Below are positions 34,491 through 44,190 of a stretch of 64,000 bases of DNA, one piece after another. The stretch covers positions 8,691,507 through 8,755,506 of the forward strand of contig NZ_KB913037.1 in NCBI RefSeq assembly GCF_000384295.1, read 5' to 3'. Position 1 is the first letter of the stretch; each line of letters starts with the position of its first letter. A program made the translations under genes and the position numbers. This DNA comes from Amycolatopsis balhimycina FH 1894 (lineage in GTDB: Bacteria; Actinomycetota; Actinomycetes; Mycobacteriales; Pseudonocardiaceae). The notes beneath the pieces are model-generated. The model had not been told where the DNA came from, searched no databases, and saw only the letters and a list, made by a program, of their open reading frames with translations.

Positions 34491-35576
34491 ATGACGCGTT
34501 TCGTGACGAAGGCAGCCGCCCTGACGGCCGTGCTGTTCCCGCTGGCCGGAGCCGGTTTGGCCGGGGCGCAGACCCAGGCGGTCGACGAGAAGACCGGGCC
34601 GGTTTCGTTCGCGAACATCGCGTCGGTGCGGATCGGCGACGAAGGCCAGCGCGGCGGCGCCCTGATCACGGAAACGCAACGTTCGCCGCTGCTGCCCGGC
34701 CAGTCGAAGCTCGGCGCGGACCGCGTCTCGGTCCCCAAGGACGACGGCGAGCGGGCCACCTTCGGCGGGCACTACCAGATCGACCTCGGCCGCTACAGCC
34801 CGTCACAGGACCCGTACCCGCCGGGCGTCGCGAGCCGGGACCACAACGTCGTCGCCGCGCTGCAGGCCACCACCGTGCCCACCGCCGTCGCGGAGACCAA
34901 CTACGCGCTGCGTGACAACTGGCAGGGCGGGGCGAAACCGGCCGACAACACCGTGCTCGTGCTGGAGGGCGCCAAGACCGCGGTGGACTGCACCGGGCCC
35001 GCCAAGCTCACCGGCTCGTCGTCGGTGACGCGGCTGTGGGTGCGCCAGGGCGGCGCGCTCGGCATCGTCCCGATGCCCGGCGGCACCGCCGGCCTGCAGC
35101 TGAAGAACCTGCGGCTCGGCCCGCCCGGCGACATCGAAGGCGCCGGCAAGGAGACCACCCTCTCGGACCTCAAGCTCACCCGCGTCGCCGGCTTCGACCA
35201 GCTGATCCGCCAGGACGGCTGGCGCGGGGGCGACTTCACCGCCGTCGCCGGCTGGCGGGCCGAGATCACCACCCACGTCAAGAACGCCGAGGGCGCCGCG
35301 CTGCAGGACGTGCGGACCACGATCGTCCTCGGCGGGGTCAGCTGCTCGGTCCCGAAGGGGTTCGTCGCCAAGGCGGCCGCCCCGGCGGGCGGCACGACCG
35401 CCACGCAGGCCGCCGTGCCGACGCAGGTGCCGGCCGGTTACCTCGGCGCGGCCGCGCCCGACACCGGCGGTGACGGCTCCCGCCTCCCGCTCGGCATCGG
35501 CCTGCTCTTCGGCGGCGTCTTCTTCGCCGCGGTCGCCCTGCTGCTCGGCAGGCGGCGCAAGTCCGGGACGGACTAG
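34491..35576 (+). CDS. Secreted cell-wall-anchored protein with APDTG sorting signal
   Basis: A 361-residue exported protein. The signal peptide MTRFVTKAAALTAVLFPLAGAGLAGAQ is followed by a large extracellular region without a recognised domain. The C-terminal sorting signal is AAPDTGG (PDTG about residues 323-326), then a hydrophobic helix and RRRK. The pentapeptide APDTG departs from LPxTG/LAxTG. The two following genes are class F sortases, so it is presumably their substrate. ATG 34491 is preceded by GGGGAG; the stop TAG is adjacent to the GTG of the sortase. Confidence 0.85.
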   Translation: MTRFVTKAAALTAVLFPLAGAGLAGAQTQAVDEKTGPVSFANIASVRIGDEGQRGGALITETQRSPLLPGQSKLGADRVSVPKDDGERATFGGHYQIDLGRYSPSQDPYPPGVASRDHNVVAALQATTVPTAVAETNYALRDNWQGGAKPADNTVLVLEGAKTAVDCTGPAKLTGSSSVTRLWVRQGGALGIVPMPGGTAGLQLKNLRLGPPGDIEGAGKETTLSDLKLTRVAGFDQLIRQDGWRGGDFTAVAGWRAEITTHVKNAEGAALQDVRTTIVLGGVSCSVPKGFVAKAAAPAGGTTATQAAVPTQVPAGYLGAAAPDTGGDGSRLPLGIGLLFGGVFFAAVALLLGRRRKSGTD

Positions 35577-36221
35577 GTGCTGCGCACCGCACTGGCCGCG
35601 TTCTCGGCGGCGCTGGCCGTGGCCGCCTTCGCGGCCGGGATCGTCGTGCTGACCTGGCTGCCGCCGGTCGCCACGCCGGTGGCGGCGGCCCCGCCGCCCG
35701 GCGCGCTGCCGGGGGAGAACGCGGCCCCGGCCGTGCTGCCCGCCGACAGCGAGTCCGCCGCGCAGCAGCGCCCGGGCACGGTCCGGCTGCCCGGCGGTGC
35801 CACCGCCCGGCTGGTCCGCACCGAGCTCACCGACAGCGGCGTGCTGCCGATCCCGCGCGGGCTCGGCGACGCTGCCTGGTGGGGCGCCAAGCTGGGGGCC
35901 GGGCACGGCGCCGCCCTGCTGTCCGGGCACGTGAACTGGGAAGGCAGGCGCGGCCCGTTCGACGAGCTGTGGCGGATGCGCGACGGCGACGAGGTCAGCG
36001 TCGTCGACGCGAGCGGCGGCCGCTGGGTCTACCGCGTCGACGACGTCGTCACGGTGCCGAAGGAGGCGCTGGCCGCCCAGGCGGCCCGGTGGTTCGGGCA
36101 GGACGGCCCGCACCGGCTGGTGCTGGTGACCTGCGGCGGCGACTACGTCGGCGGCACCGAGGGCTACGACGAGAACCGCCTGGTGACGGCCAGGCTGGTG
36201 ACGCGCCCCGCCGGTTACTAA
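35577..36221 (+). CDS. Class F sortase 1
   Basis: A 214-residue membrane-anchored transpeptidase. N-terminal membrane helix, Pro/Ala linker, then a sortase domain with catalytic His in LLSGHVNW, Cys in LVTCGG and Arg in ENRLVTARLVT. It starts with GTG immediately after the surface-protein stop. It probably anchors the preceding APDTG protein to peptidoglycan. Shares about half its residues with sortase 2. Confidence 0.92.
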   Translation: MLRTALAAFSAALAVAAFAAGIVVLTWLPPVATPVAAAPPPGALPGENAAPAVLPADSESAAQQRPGTVRLPGGATARLVRTELTDSGVLPIPRGLGDAAWWGAKLGAGHGAALLSGHVNWEGRRGPFDELWRMRDGDEVSVVDASGGRWVYRVDDVVTVPKEALAAQAARWFGQDGPHRLVLVTCGGDYVGGTEGYDENRLVTARLVTRPAGY

Positions 36222-36330
36222 TCCGGCCAAAAGTAGGCCGACCCCCCGCGCGGCACGTAACCGTCGCTACGAAGCCATTCGGCCGTGGCTGTGGTCGGAT
36301 TAGTAACGATCGGCACAGTAGCGGGTTCGG
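36214..36330. promoter_or_regulatory. Intergenic GTAAC element, copy 2
   Basis: Second copy of the 11739-11853 element: GTTAC at 36214, GTAACC at 36257 and GTAACG at 36303, with the same 43- and 46-base spacings, and shared blocks GGCCGACCCCCC, CATTCGGCCGTG and CGGCACAGTAGCGG. It starts over the last codons of sortase 1 and ends about 70 bases before the sortase 2 ATG. Confidence 0.6.
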
Positions 36331-36400
36331 TGCAACCTCCTTCGCCCCTCGCGGCATGTCTGCCTGTGCAGTGGCCACGACAGCGAAGGAGCACAAGCCC

Positions 36401-37054
36401 ATGCAGGAGCAGAACCCGGCGGAGCGGAAGAAGGGCTCCGGCCGCTGGTGGATCGTCGGCGTCGCGGGCGCGTTCGTGGTCGCGGCGATCGTCGCGACCC
36501 TGCTCGTGTTCACTGGAAAGGATGAACCTGCGGTCGCGAACGGCACCGGCACGCCCGTCCCCGTCGCGAACCAGCCGGCCGCCCAGGGCACCCAGACGGA
36601 CACCGGGAAGGCGCCCGCGCAGCTGGCCCTGCCCGGCGGCGGCACCGCGAAGCTGGTCCAGGAGGACCTCGACGCGAACGGCGCCCTGAAGATCCCCGAG
36701 GGCCTCGGCGAAGCCGCCTGGTGGGGCGCGAAGCTGGGGGCCGACCACGGCGTCGCGCTGCTGTCCGGGCACGTGAACTGGAAGGGCAAGAAGGGCCCGT
36801 TCGACGAGCTGTGGCAGGTCAAGCAGGGGCAGGAGGTCAAGCTGACCGACGCGGCGGGCGGCGCGTGGGTCTACCGCGTCGACGCGACCGAGACCGTCCA
36901 CAAGTCGGAGCTGGCCGGGCGCTCGGAGCAGCTGTTCTCCCCGGACGGGCCGCACAAGCTGCTGCTGGTCACCTGCGGCGGCGAGTACGTCGGCGGCAGC
37001 GAGGGGTACGAGGACAACCGCGTCGTGACCGCGTCGCTGGTGACGCGGCCGTAG
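36401..37054 (+). CDS. Class F sortase 2
   Basis: A 217-residue sortase, paralogous to the previous one. An N-terminal KKGSGRWW and membrane helix, a Thr/Gln/Pro linker, then catalytic His in LLSGHVNW, Cys in LVTCGG and Arg in DNRVVTASLVT. ATG 36401 has GAAGGAG upstream. It has its own upstream GTAAC element, so it may be regulated separately from sortase 1. Confidence 0.92.
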   Translation: MQEQNPAERKKGSGRWWIVGVAGAFVVAAIVATLLVFTGKDEPAVANGTGTPVPVANQPAAQGTQTDTGKAPAQLALPGGGTAKLVQEDLDANGALKIPEGLGEAAWWGAKLGADHGVALLSGHVNWKGKKGPFDELWQVKQGQEVKLTDAAGGAWVYRVDATETVHKSELAGRSEQLFSPDGPHKLLLVTCGGEYVGGSEGYEDNRVVTASLVTRP

Positions 37055-37144
37055 GCTCACCTGCGCGAAAAGGAGTGGGCCCCGGCGGATACCCTGGACG
37101 TTCTAGTCCGATGAACCGTCCCCGCAAGCTTTTCGGAGCGTGGA

Positions 37145-38533
37145 GTGCCCACGAACACCATTGAGAAGATCATCAGCCTGTGCAAACGCCGTGGTTTCGT
37201 CTTCGCCAGCGGAGAGATCTACGGCGGCACCCGCTCTGCGTGGGACTACGGGCCGCTCGGGGTCGAGCTCAAGGACAACATCAAGCGCCAGTGGTGGAAG
37301 ACCGTCGTCCAGGGCCGCGACGACGTCGTCGGCCTCGACTCGTCGGTGATCCTGCCGCGTGAGGTCTGGGTCGCGTCGGGGCACGTCAACGTGTTCACCG
37401 ACCCGCTGATCGAGTGCCTGTCGTGCCACAAGCGGTTCCGCGCCGACCAGCTCGCCGAGGAGTTCGCGGCGCGCACCGGCAAGGAGACCAGCGAGGACGA
37501 CCTGTCCGAGGTGCCGTGCCCGAACTGCGGCACGCGCGGCAAGTACACCCCGCCGCGGGACTTCAACATGATGCTGAAGACCTACCTCGGCCCGGTGGAG
37601 TCCGAAGAGGGCCTGCACTACCTCCGCCCGGAGACCGCGCAGGGCATCTTCGTGAACTTCTCCAACGTCCAGACGACGTCGCGGAAGAAGCCGCCGTTCG
37701 GCATCGGCCAGATCGGCAAGTCCTTCCGCAACGAGATCACGCCGGGCAACTTCATCTTCCGGACGCGTGAGTTCGAGCAGATGGAGATGGAGTTCTTCGT
37801 CGAGCCGGGCGAGGACGAGACCTGGCACCAGTACTGGATCGACCAGCGCACCGAGTGGTACAAGGACCTCGGCATCAAGGCCGAGAACCTGCGCCACTTC
37901 GAGCACCCGAAGGAAAAGCTCTCGCACTACGCGAAGCGCACCGTCGACATCGAGTACCGGTTCGCGTTCAACGCGGGTCAGGAGTGGGGCGAGCTCGAGG
38001 GCATCGCGAACCGCACCGACTTCGACCTGACGACGCACTCGAACCACTCGGGCCAGGACCTGTCGTTCTTCGACCAGGCCTCGGGCCAGCGCTACCGGCC
38101 GTTCGTCATCGAGCCGGCGGCGGGTGTCGGCCGCTCGATGATGGCGTTCCTGGTGGACTCCTACGTCGAGGAAGAGGTGCCGAACGCCAAGGGCGGCACC
38201 GACCTCCGCGTGGTGCTCAAGCTCGACCCGCGGCTTTCGCCGTTCAAGGTCGCGGTGCTGCCGCTGTCGCGCAACGCCGACCTGACCCCGAAGGCGAAGG
38301 AGGTGGCAGCCACCCTGCGCAAGCACTGGAACGTCGACTTCGACGACGCGCAGGCGATCGGCCGCCGCTACCGTCGTCAGGACGAGATCGGCACGCCGTT
38401 CTGCGTCACGGTCGACTTCGACTCGCTCGAGGACCAGGCCGTGACCGTGCGCGAACGCGACTCGATGTCGCAGGAGCGGATCGCGATCGACAAGCTCGAG
38501 TCCTACCTGGCGGCCCGCCTCATCGGCTGCTGA
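37145..38533 (+). CDS. glyS: Glycine-tRNA ligase (dimeric, eukaryote/actinobacterial type)
   Basis: A 462-residue class II aminoacyl-tRNA synthetase. Motif 1 region: [28 protein letters not shown]; motif 2: [24 protein letters not shown]; motif 3: [15 protein letters not shown] zinc site lies in CLSCHKRF and CPNCGTRG. The C-terminal anticodon domain is intact. GTG start. Monocistronic, with a palindrome (38544) right after the stop. Confidence 0.97.
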   Translation: MPTNTIEKIISLCKRRGFVFASGEIYGGTRSAWDYGPLGVELKDNIKRQWWKTVVQGRDDVVGLDSSVILPREVWVASGHVNVFTDPLIECLSCHKRFRADQLAEEFAARTGKETSEDDLSEVPCPNCGTRGKYTPPRDFNMMLKTYLGPVESEEGLHYLRPETAQGIFVNFSNVQTTSRKKPPFGIGQIGKSFRNEITPGNFIFRTREFEQMEMEFFVEPGEDETWHQYWIDQRTEWYKDLGIKAENLRHFEHPKEKLSHYAKRTVDIEYRFAFNAGQEWGELEGIANRTDFDLTTHSNHSGQDLSFFDQASGQRYRPFVIEPAAGVGRSMMAFLVDSYVEEEVPNAKGGTDLRVVLKLDPRLSPFKVAVLPLSRNADLTPKAKEVAATLRKHWNVDFDDAQAIGRRYRRQDEIGTPFCVTVDFDSLEDQAVTVRERDSMSQERIAIDKLESYLAARLIGC

Positions 38534-38543
38534 CGCCGTAGTA

Positions 38544-38592
38544 CATGAGGGGCACCTTCATGGCTCTTAACGCCGTGAAGGTGCCCCTCATG
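38544..38592. repeat. 21-bp inverted repeat after glyS
   Basis: The arms 38544-38564 (CATGAGGGGCACCTTCATGGC) and 38572-38592 pair with one G-U-compatible difference around a 7-base loop (TCTTAAC). It lies 10 bases after the glyS stop: terminator-like; fourth member of the palindrome family. Confidence 0.85.
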
Positions 38593-38684
38593 GCGTTCGG
38601 GCCCGGGTACCCCTGACACCTGTCACGGTCAGGTCGTGACGCACGGTCTGGGGACCCGGGCCTTCCGGGCGGCAGCCTGGGGGC

Positions 38685-39617
38685 ATGCGAGAAACAGACA
38701 TCCAGGCGGTGGCGGCGGGGGCCGCGATCCACCTCACCGGCCTGCGGAAGCACTACGGCGAAGTCCACGCGGTCGACGGCGTCGACCTGACGATCGCCCC
38801 GGGCGAAGTGGTCGCCCTGCTCGGCCCGAACGGGGCAGGCAAGTCCACCACCGTCGACATGATCCTCGGCCTGACCAGCCCCGGCGACGGCGAAGTGCGC
38901 GTGTTCGGGCGCAAGCCGATCGACGCCGTCCGCGCCGGGCTGATCGGCGCGATGCTGCAGGGCGGCGCGCTGATGGACGACCTGACCGTCGGGGAAACCG
39001 TCGGCATGGTCGCGGCCCTGCACCGCAAGCCGATGCCGGTGGCCGAGGCCCTGCGCGCCGCCGGTGTCGAGGAGCTGGCCGGCCGCCGCGCGAACAAGCT
39101 GTCGGGCGGGCAGAAGCAGCGCGTGCGCTTCGCCGTCGCGCTGGTCAGCAACCCCGACCTGCTCATCCTCGACGAGCCGACCGCCGCGATGGACGTCGGC
39201 ACCCGGCGCGAGTTCTGGCAGTCGATGTACTCGTTCACCGAGTCCGGCCGCACGGTCCTGTTCGCCACGCACTACCTCGAAGAGGCCGAGGAGTTCGCCG
39301 ACCGGGTGGTGCTGATGCGCCGGGGCCGGGTCGTCGCCGACGGTTCCGTCGCCGAGGTCCGCGCGCTGGCCGGCGGACGCACCCTGCGGGCCGCCGTCCC
39401 GGACGCCACCGACGCGACGATCGCCGCGCTGCCCGGCGTCAAGGAGTTCGAGCTGCGCGGCGACCGCGTCGCGATCTCCAGCAGCGACTCCGACGCCACG
39501 CTGTGGGCGCTCAAGGCCGCGGTGCCGGGAGTGCGCGACGTCGAGATCAGCGCCGTCGGCCTCGAAGGCGCCTTCCTGTCCCTGACCGCCGACGAGACCG
39601 CGGAGTCCGTGCGATGA
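38685..39617 (+). CDS. ABC-2-type exporter ATP-binding protein
   Basis: A 310-residue ATPase with Walker A GPNGAGKS, Q-loop MLQGGAL, signature LSGGQKQR, Walker B LLILDEPTAAMD and the H-loop ATHYLEEAEE, then a drug-export-type C-terminal extension. ATG 38685. The permease follows with a 4-base ATGA overlap; a two-component system follows that. The cargo (drug, lipid or peptide) is unknown. Confidence 0.93.
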   Translation: MRETDIQAVAAGAAIHLTGLRKHYGEVHAVDGVDLTIAPGEVVALLGPNGAGKSTTVDMILGLTSPGDGEVRVFGRKPIDAVRAGLIGAMLQGGALMDDLTVGETVGMVAALHRKPMPVAEALRAAGVEELAGRRANKLSGGQKQRVRFAVALVSNPDLLILDEPTAAMDVGTRREFWQSMYSFTESGRTVLFATHYLEEAEEFADRVVLMRRGRVVADGSVAEVRALAGGRTLRAAVPDATDATIAALPGVKEFELRGDRVAISSSDSDATLWALKAAVPGVRDVEISAVGLEGAFLSLTADETAESVR

Positions 39618-40354
39618 ACGTCACCTACCTGCTCACCGAGATCCGCCGGAACTTCCGGGCGCCGCGGTTCCTGATCTTCGTCGTCGCGTTCCCGGTGCTG
39701 ATGTTCCTGTTGCAGGCCAACGTCTTCACCAAGACGAGCGACCAGAACCACGCGCAGATCGCCGCAGTGATCATGGTCAACATGATGACGTTCGGTGTCT
39801 TCGCCGCGGCGACCAACAGCGGAGCCCGGCTCGCCCTCGAACGCGCCGTCGGCTGGCAGCGGCAGCTGCGCCTGACCCCGCTGACCGGCACCGGCTACCT
39901 GGCGGGCAAGGGAATCTCCGGGATGCTCGTGGGGCTGCCCGCGCTCGTCCTCGTGCCGCTGCTGGCCGTGCTGGCCGAAGGCGTGCACGTCGACGCGAGC
40001 GGCTGGGTGCGCGTCTTCGCCGGCATCTGGCTCGGCACGATCCCGCTGGTGCTGCTGGGCCTGCTGCTCGGCCAGTTCGGCACGCCGGATTCGATGCAGC
40101 CGATCACCATGATCGTCACGCTCGGCATGGGGTTCCTGGGCGGGCTGTGGATCCCGATCGAGACGATGCCCGGCTGGATGCACGACGTCGCCCAGATCAT
40201 GCCGACGTACTGGGTGCTGCAGGTGGCCCGGCCCGCGGTGACCAGCGACATGGTGGTGTCGCTGCCCCAGGCCGCCGGGGTGCTCGGCGCGTGGACGGTC
40301 GTGCTCGGGGCGCTGGTGATCAGGCGTTACCGTAAGGACAGCGCCCGCGTCTGA
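39614..40354 (+). CDS. ABC-2-type permease
   Basis: A 246-residue permease with six hydrophobic helices and the ABC-2 pattern RNFRAPRFLIFVVAFPVLMFLL at the N-terminus and LGGLWIPIETMPGWMHDVAQIMPTYW near the end. Partner of the preceding ATPase (ATGA overlap). The downstream kinase and regulator are probably its regulators, resembling DesK/DesR or YvfU-type units that respond to membrane change. Confidence 0.92.
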   Translation: MNVTYLLTEIRRNFRAPRFLIFVVAFPVLMFLLQANVFTKTSDQNHAQIAAVIMVNMMTFGVFAAATNSGARLALERAVGWQRQLRLTPLTGTGYLAGKGISGMLVGLPALVLVPLLAVLAEGVHVDASGWVRVFAGIWLGTIPLVLLGLLLGQFGTPDSMQPITMIVTLGMGFLGGLWIPIETMPGWMHDVAQIMPTYWVLQVARPAVTSDMVVSLPQAAGVLGAWTVVLGALVIRRYRKDSARV

Positions 40355-40379
40355 GGGCCGGAAGGGACGAGGGACGACG

Positions 40380-41582
40380 ATGGCGGAGTCCGAAAGCCAC
40401 AAGTTCGGGCTGGGCAACCGGGAAACGTGGTGGGCGGACCCGCCGCGGGGCCGGGACGGCGGCGGGCCGGACAAGCTGCGGTGGCCCCTCTTCTCTCTCG
40501 TGTTCAGCCTGCCCTACCTCTTGCCGGTGACGCGCTCACTGCTCGCGGCGGAGCGGGTGACGCCCGGGCTGGTGGCACTGTGGGTGCTGGCCTACGGCTA
40601 TGCGGCCGCCTACGCGGCTTTCCCGCTGGTATTCGACCGCCGCCGCCCGTTCCGCTTCGCCTACGGGGTGGGGATGCTCGTCCTGGGCCTCACCCTGGTC
40701 GCGGCGGCGAATGCGAACCCGTTCGTCCTGCTCTACGGCACCGCGGCGATGGTCTTCCTGGTGCCGCCGGCGTGGGTGGTGATGCTCGACGGCGCGGCGC
40801 TGGTGCTGGCGGCCGGGATCATGCTGCTGGCCGGCCGGTTCGCGGACAACTACGGCGACCTGATCACGGTCGCGTCGGTCACGCTGGCGATGTTCTTCAT
40901 GTCCAGCCTGATCCGTGCCGTCCGGGGGCTGGAACTGGCCAACAAGGAGATCGCCACGCTGGCCGTCGCGAACGAGCGGGAGCGCCTGGCCCGCGACCTG
41001 CACGACCTGCTCGGGCACAGCCTCACCACGATCACCGTCAAGGCGGGGCTGGCCCGGCGGGTGCTGGAAAGCGCCGGCGACATCCCGCGCGCGGTCGAGG
41101 AGATCCGCGAGGTCGAAAGCCTGACCCGCAGCGCGCTCTCCGACGTCCGCGCGACCGTGTCGGCCAACCGCGAGGTGTCGCTGTCGGCGGAGCTCGTCGG
41201 CGCTCGTGCGGCGCTGCGGGCGGCGGAGATCGACGCCGACCTGCCGCACGCCGTGGACAACGTCCGGCCGGAGTTCCAGCCCACCTTCGGCTACGTGCTG
41301 CGGGAGACCGTGACGAACGTGCTGCGGCACTCCGGGGCCAAGCGGGTGCGCGTGCGGTTGGGCGGCAACTGGCTGGAGATCGAGGACGACGGTGTGGCCA
41401 CCGAGGTCGTCGCGGGCAACGGCCTGCGCGGGCTCTCCGAGCGGCTGGCCGCCGTGGGGGGCGCGTTGCGGACGTCGGCCCGGCCCGGGGGAGGATTGAC
41501 CGTGCGGGCGGAGATCCCGCTGCCCGAACCGAGCCCGGCCGTCCCGGCCGTGCGCGCCGAACCCGCGGGAGGACTCGCTTGA
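40380..41582 (+). CDS. NarL-type (DesK-like) sensor histidine kinase
   Basis: A 400-residue kinase with about five to six membrane helices in the first 190 residues, then HisKA_3 (ERERLARDLHDLLGHSLTTITVKAGLARR, phospho-acceptor His in RDLHD) and an HATPase_c domain (GYVLRETVTNVLRHSGAKRVRV, GNGLRGLSERL). The membrane-rich sensor without a large periplasmic domain fits DesK/LiaS-like membrane sensing. Coupled by TTGA to its regulator. Confidence 0.93.
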   Translation: MAESESHKFGLGNRETWWADPPRGRDGGGPDKLRWPLFSLVFSLPYLLPVTRSLLAAERVTPGLVALWVLAYGYAAAYAAFPLVFDRRRPFRFAYGVGMLVLGLTLVAAANANPFVLLYGTAAMVFLVPPAWVVMLDGAALVLAAGIMLLAGRFADNYGDLITVASVTLAMFFMSSLIRAVRGLELANKEIATLAVANERERLARDLHDLLGHSLTTITVKAGLARRVLESAGDIPRAVEEIREVESLTRSALSDVRATVSANREVSLSAELVGARAALRAAEIDADLPHAVDNVRPEFQPTFGYVLRETVTNVLRHSGAKRVRVRLGGNWLEIEDDGVATEVVAGNGLRGLSERLAAVGGALRTSARPGGGLTVRAEIPLPEPSPAVPAVRAEPAGGLA

Positions 41583-42184
41583 TCCGGGTGCTGCTGGCCG
41601 ACGACCAGGCCATGGTCCGCGGGGCACTGGCCACCGTGCTGGGCCTCGAGAACGACATCGAAGTGGTCGGGCAGGTCGGCTCCGGCGACGAGGTGGTGGC
41701 CGCCGCACGCGAGACCAAGCCCGACGTCGCGCTGCTGGACGTGCAGATGCCGGGCAAGGACGGCCTGGAGGCCGCGGCCGACCTGCGGGCCGCGCTCCCG
41801 TCGTGCCGGGTGATCATCTGCACCACGTTCGGCCGCCCCGGTTACCTGGCCCGCGCGATGGCGGCGGGCGCGGCCGGGTTCGTCGTCAAGGACGCCCCGC
41901 CGGAGCAGCTCGTCGAAGCCGTCCGCCGGGTCCACAGTGGACTCCGGGTGGTGGATCCGGCGCTGGCCGCTGAATCCCTCGCCACCGGCGCCAGCCCGCT
42001 CACCGGGCGGGAACACGACGTGCTGCGGGCGGCCAAGGACGGCAGCACGGTCGCCGACGTGGCCCGCGCGCTGCACCTGTCGGAGGGCACCGTCCGCAAC
42101 CACCTGTCCGCCGCGATCGGCAAGACCGGCGCCCGGACCCGCGCCGAAGCGGTCCGGGTCGCCGAGGAGCGCGGCTGGCTCTGA
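41579..42184 (+). CDS. NarL/FixJ-type response regulator
   Basis: A 201-residue regulator with receiver (ADDQAMVRGAL, phospho-Asp in VALLDVQMPGKDG, Lys in VVKDAP) and LuxR helix-turn-helix (LTGREHDVLRAAKDGSTVADVARALHLSEGTVRNHLSAAIGKTGARTRAEAV). Start codon TTG 41579, directly coupled to the kinase stop (TTGA), a rare start. Likely controls the upstream ABC-2 transporter genes. Confidence 0.93.
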   Translation: MIRVLLADDQAMVRGALATVLGLENDIEVVGQVGSGDEVVAAARETKPDVALLDVQMPGKDGLEAAADLRAALPSCRVIICTTFGRPGYLARAMAAGAAGFVVKDAPPEQLVEAVRRVHSGLRVVDPALAAESLATGASPLTGREHDVLRAAKDGSTVADVARALHLSEGTVRNHLSAAIGKTGARTRAEAVRVAEERGWL

Positions 42185-42207
42185 GCCGCGCGGGGACTTC
42201 TGACAAG

Positions 42208-42870
42208 ATGGGGCGGGTGGGTACCGCTGAACGCACGAAGCCGTCGGCCGCGAGCTGGGCGCGCCGGATCGCCTTCGGCACGGTCCTCATGCTGGTGGCG
42301 CTCGTCGGCGGCACCGCGTTCCGGGTCTGGCAGGTCGCCCGCCAGAACGACCGGACGCCCGCCGACGTCATCGTGGTGCTGGGCGCGGCCCAGTACAACG
42401 GCAAGCCGTCGGACATCTACGCCGCCCGGCTGGTCAAGGCCAAGCAGCTCTACGACGCCGGCGTCGCGAAGACGGTCGTCACCGCCGGCGGCAAGAAGGC
42501 CGAGGACAACTTCACCGAGGCCAGGGCCGGCCAGCTCTGGCTGACCCGGCACGGCGTGCCGGCGTCGGCGACGATCGCCGTCGGCGAAGGCAGCGACACG
42601 CTGCGCAGCCTGCGGGCGGTCGCGGACCAGGTCCAGGCCCGCGGCTGGCGGACGGCGGTGCTGGTGAGCGACCCGTGGCACTCCTTCCGGGCCCGGACCA
42701 TGGCCGGCGACCTGGGGCTGGACGCCTGGACCGCGCCGACGCACAGCGGGCCGATCGTGCAGGAGCGCGTCACGCAGTTCCGCTACATCGTCCGGGAGAC
42801 CGGCGCGCTGCTGTACTACCGGCTGACGAAGACCCCGGCCGACGACCTGTTCGCCACCTTCTTGGGTTGA
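42208..42870 (+). CDS. YdcF-/DUF218-family protein
   Basis: A 220-residue protein with one N-terminal membrane helix and the DUF218 domain: ADVIVVLGAAQYNGKPSDIYAARLVKAKQLYDAG, VVTAGGK, LVSDPWHSFRARTMA. The family includes SanA/YdcF; the biochemical role is unsettled (possibly envelope or nucleotide-linked). GTG at 42217 is an alternative start. A 33-base gap separates it from dgt. Confidence 0.88.
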   Translation: MGRVGTAERTKPSAASWARRIAFGTVLMLVALVGGTAFRVWQVARQNDRTPADVIVVLGAAQYNGKPSDIYAARLVKAKQLYDAGVAKTVVTAGGKKAEDNFTEARAGQLWLTRHGVPASATIAVGEGSDTLRSLRAVADQVQARGWRTAVLVSDPWHSFRARTMAGDLGLDAWTAPTHSGPIVQERVTQFRYIVRETGALLYYRLTKTPADDLFATFLG

Positions 42871-42903
42871 GTTTCTGTCGGTGGGTCCGTTTAGGCTGGT
42901 CAC

Positions 42904-44178
42904 GTGGACTACACCGAGCACGACACCGCCCGCCTGCTGCCGGAGCCGGCCAAGGGCGCGGCGCTGCCCGGCGCCCGGGCGGACGGGCGCGGCGCGTTCT
43001 CCCGCGACCGGGCCCGGGTGCTGCACTCCGCCGCGCTGCGGCGGCTCGCCGGCAAGACCCAGGTGGTCGGGCCGGGGGAGGGCGCCGAGGTCACCGGCGT
43101 CCCGCGCACGCGGCTGACGCATTCGCTGGAAGTCGCCCAGATCGGCCGCGGCATCGCCGAGGAGCTGGGCGCCGACCCGGACCTGGTGGACACCGCCGGG
43201 CTGGCGCACGACATCGGGCACCCGCCGTTCGGGCACAACGGCGAGCGCGCGCTCGACGACGTGGCCGCGGCGTGCGGCGGGTTCGAGGGCAACGCGCAGA
43301 CGCTGCGGATCCTCACCCGGCTGGAACCGAAGCTGCTGGGCGCCGACGGCGGCCCGGCCGGGCTCAACCTGACCCGCGCCTGCCTGGACGCGACCACGAA
43401 GTACCCGTGGCCGCGCCGGCCCGGCCAGGTGAAGTACGGCGTGTACGCCGACGACGCTCCGGCGTTCGAGTGGTTCCGCGACGGGGCGCAGGCGGAGCAG
43501 ACCTGCCTGGAGGCCCAGATCATGGACTGGGCCGACGACGTCGCGTACTCGGTGCACGACGTCGAGGACGGCGTGCTGGCCGGCCGGATCAAGCTGCGCG
43601 TGCTGGCCCACGCGGACGAGCGCGCCGCCGTCGCCGAGGCCGCCGCCAAGCACTTCTCCGCCCAGTCGGTGTCCACTTTGGAGGGTGCGGCCGAGGAACT
43701 GCTGGCGCTGCCGGTGGTGGCGGCGCTGGCTTCCGCGGAACCGGACGGCTCGCCCGGAGCGCAGGTCGCGTTGAAGCGGCTGACGAGCGAGCTGGTCGGC
43801 CGCTTCACGACGGCGGCGGTCACCGGCACGCGGGAGAAGTTCGGCGAGGAGCCGCTGGGGCGCTACCGGGCGCGCCTGTGCGTCCCCGAGCAGGTCGCGG
43901 CGGAGGTGGCGCTGCTGAAGGCGCTGGCGCTGCGGTACGTGATGAGCGACCGCCGCCGGCTGGCGATGCAGGAGGGCCAGCGTGAGCTGCTGGTCGAGCT
44001 GGTGCACGCGCTCGCGCGCCGCGCCCCGGAATCCCTCGACCCGCTGTTCGTCCCGGCCTGGAACGCGGCCCGCGACGACGCGGCGCTGCTGCGGGTGGTG
44101 ATCGACCAGGTCGCTTCGCTCACCGACGCCCAAGCCCACGTCTGGTACTCCTGGCACGTAACCCGCCACCACCGCTAG
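42904..44178 (+). CDS. dgt: Deoxyguanosinetriphosphate triphosphohydrolase-like HD protein
   Basis: A 424-residue HD-domain enzyme releasing tripolyphosphate from dNTPs. Motifs: [18 protein letters not shown] (first His), [18 protein letters not shown] (HD pair) and [22 protein letters not shown] start. In actinobacteria this gene commonly precedes dnaG; here the serpin and the following regulators separate them (dnaG at 53090). Confidence 0.94.
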   Translation: MDYTEHDTARLLPEPAKGAALPGARADGRGAFSRDRARVLHSAALRRLAGKTQVVGPGEGAEVTGVPRTRLTHSLEVAQIGRGIAEELGADPDLVDTAGLAHDIGHPPFGHNGERALDDVAAACGGFEGNAQTLRILTRLEPKLLGADGGPAGLNLTRACLDATTKYPWPRRPGQVKYGVYADDAPAFEWFRDGAQAEQTCLEAQIMDWADDVAYSVHDVEDGVLAGRIKLRVLAHADERAAVAEAAAKHFSAQSVSTLEGAAEELLALPVVAALASAEPDGSPGAQVALKRLTSELVGRFTTAAVTGTREKFGEEPLGRYRARLCVPEQVAAEVALLKALALRYVMSDRRRLAMQEGQRELLVELVHALARRAPESLDPLFVPAWNAARDDAALLRVVIDQVASLTDAQAHVWYSWHVTRHHR

Positions 44179-44190
44179 CCCGCGGTGTGC

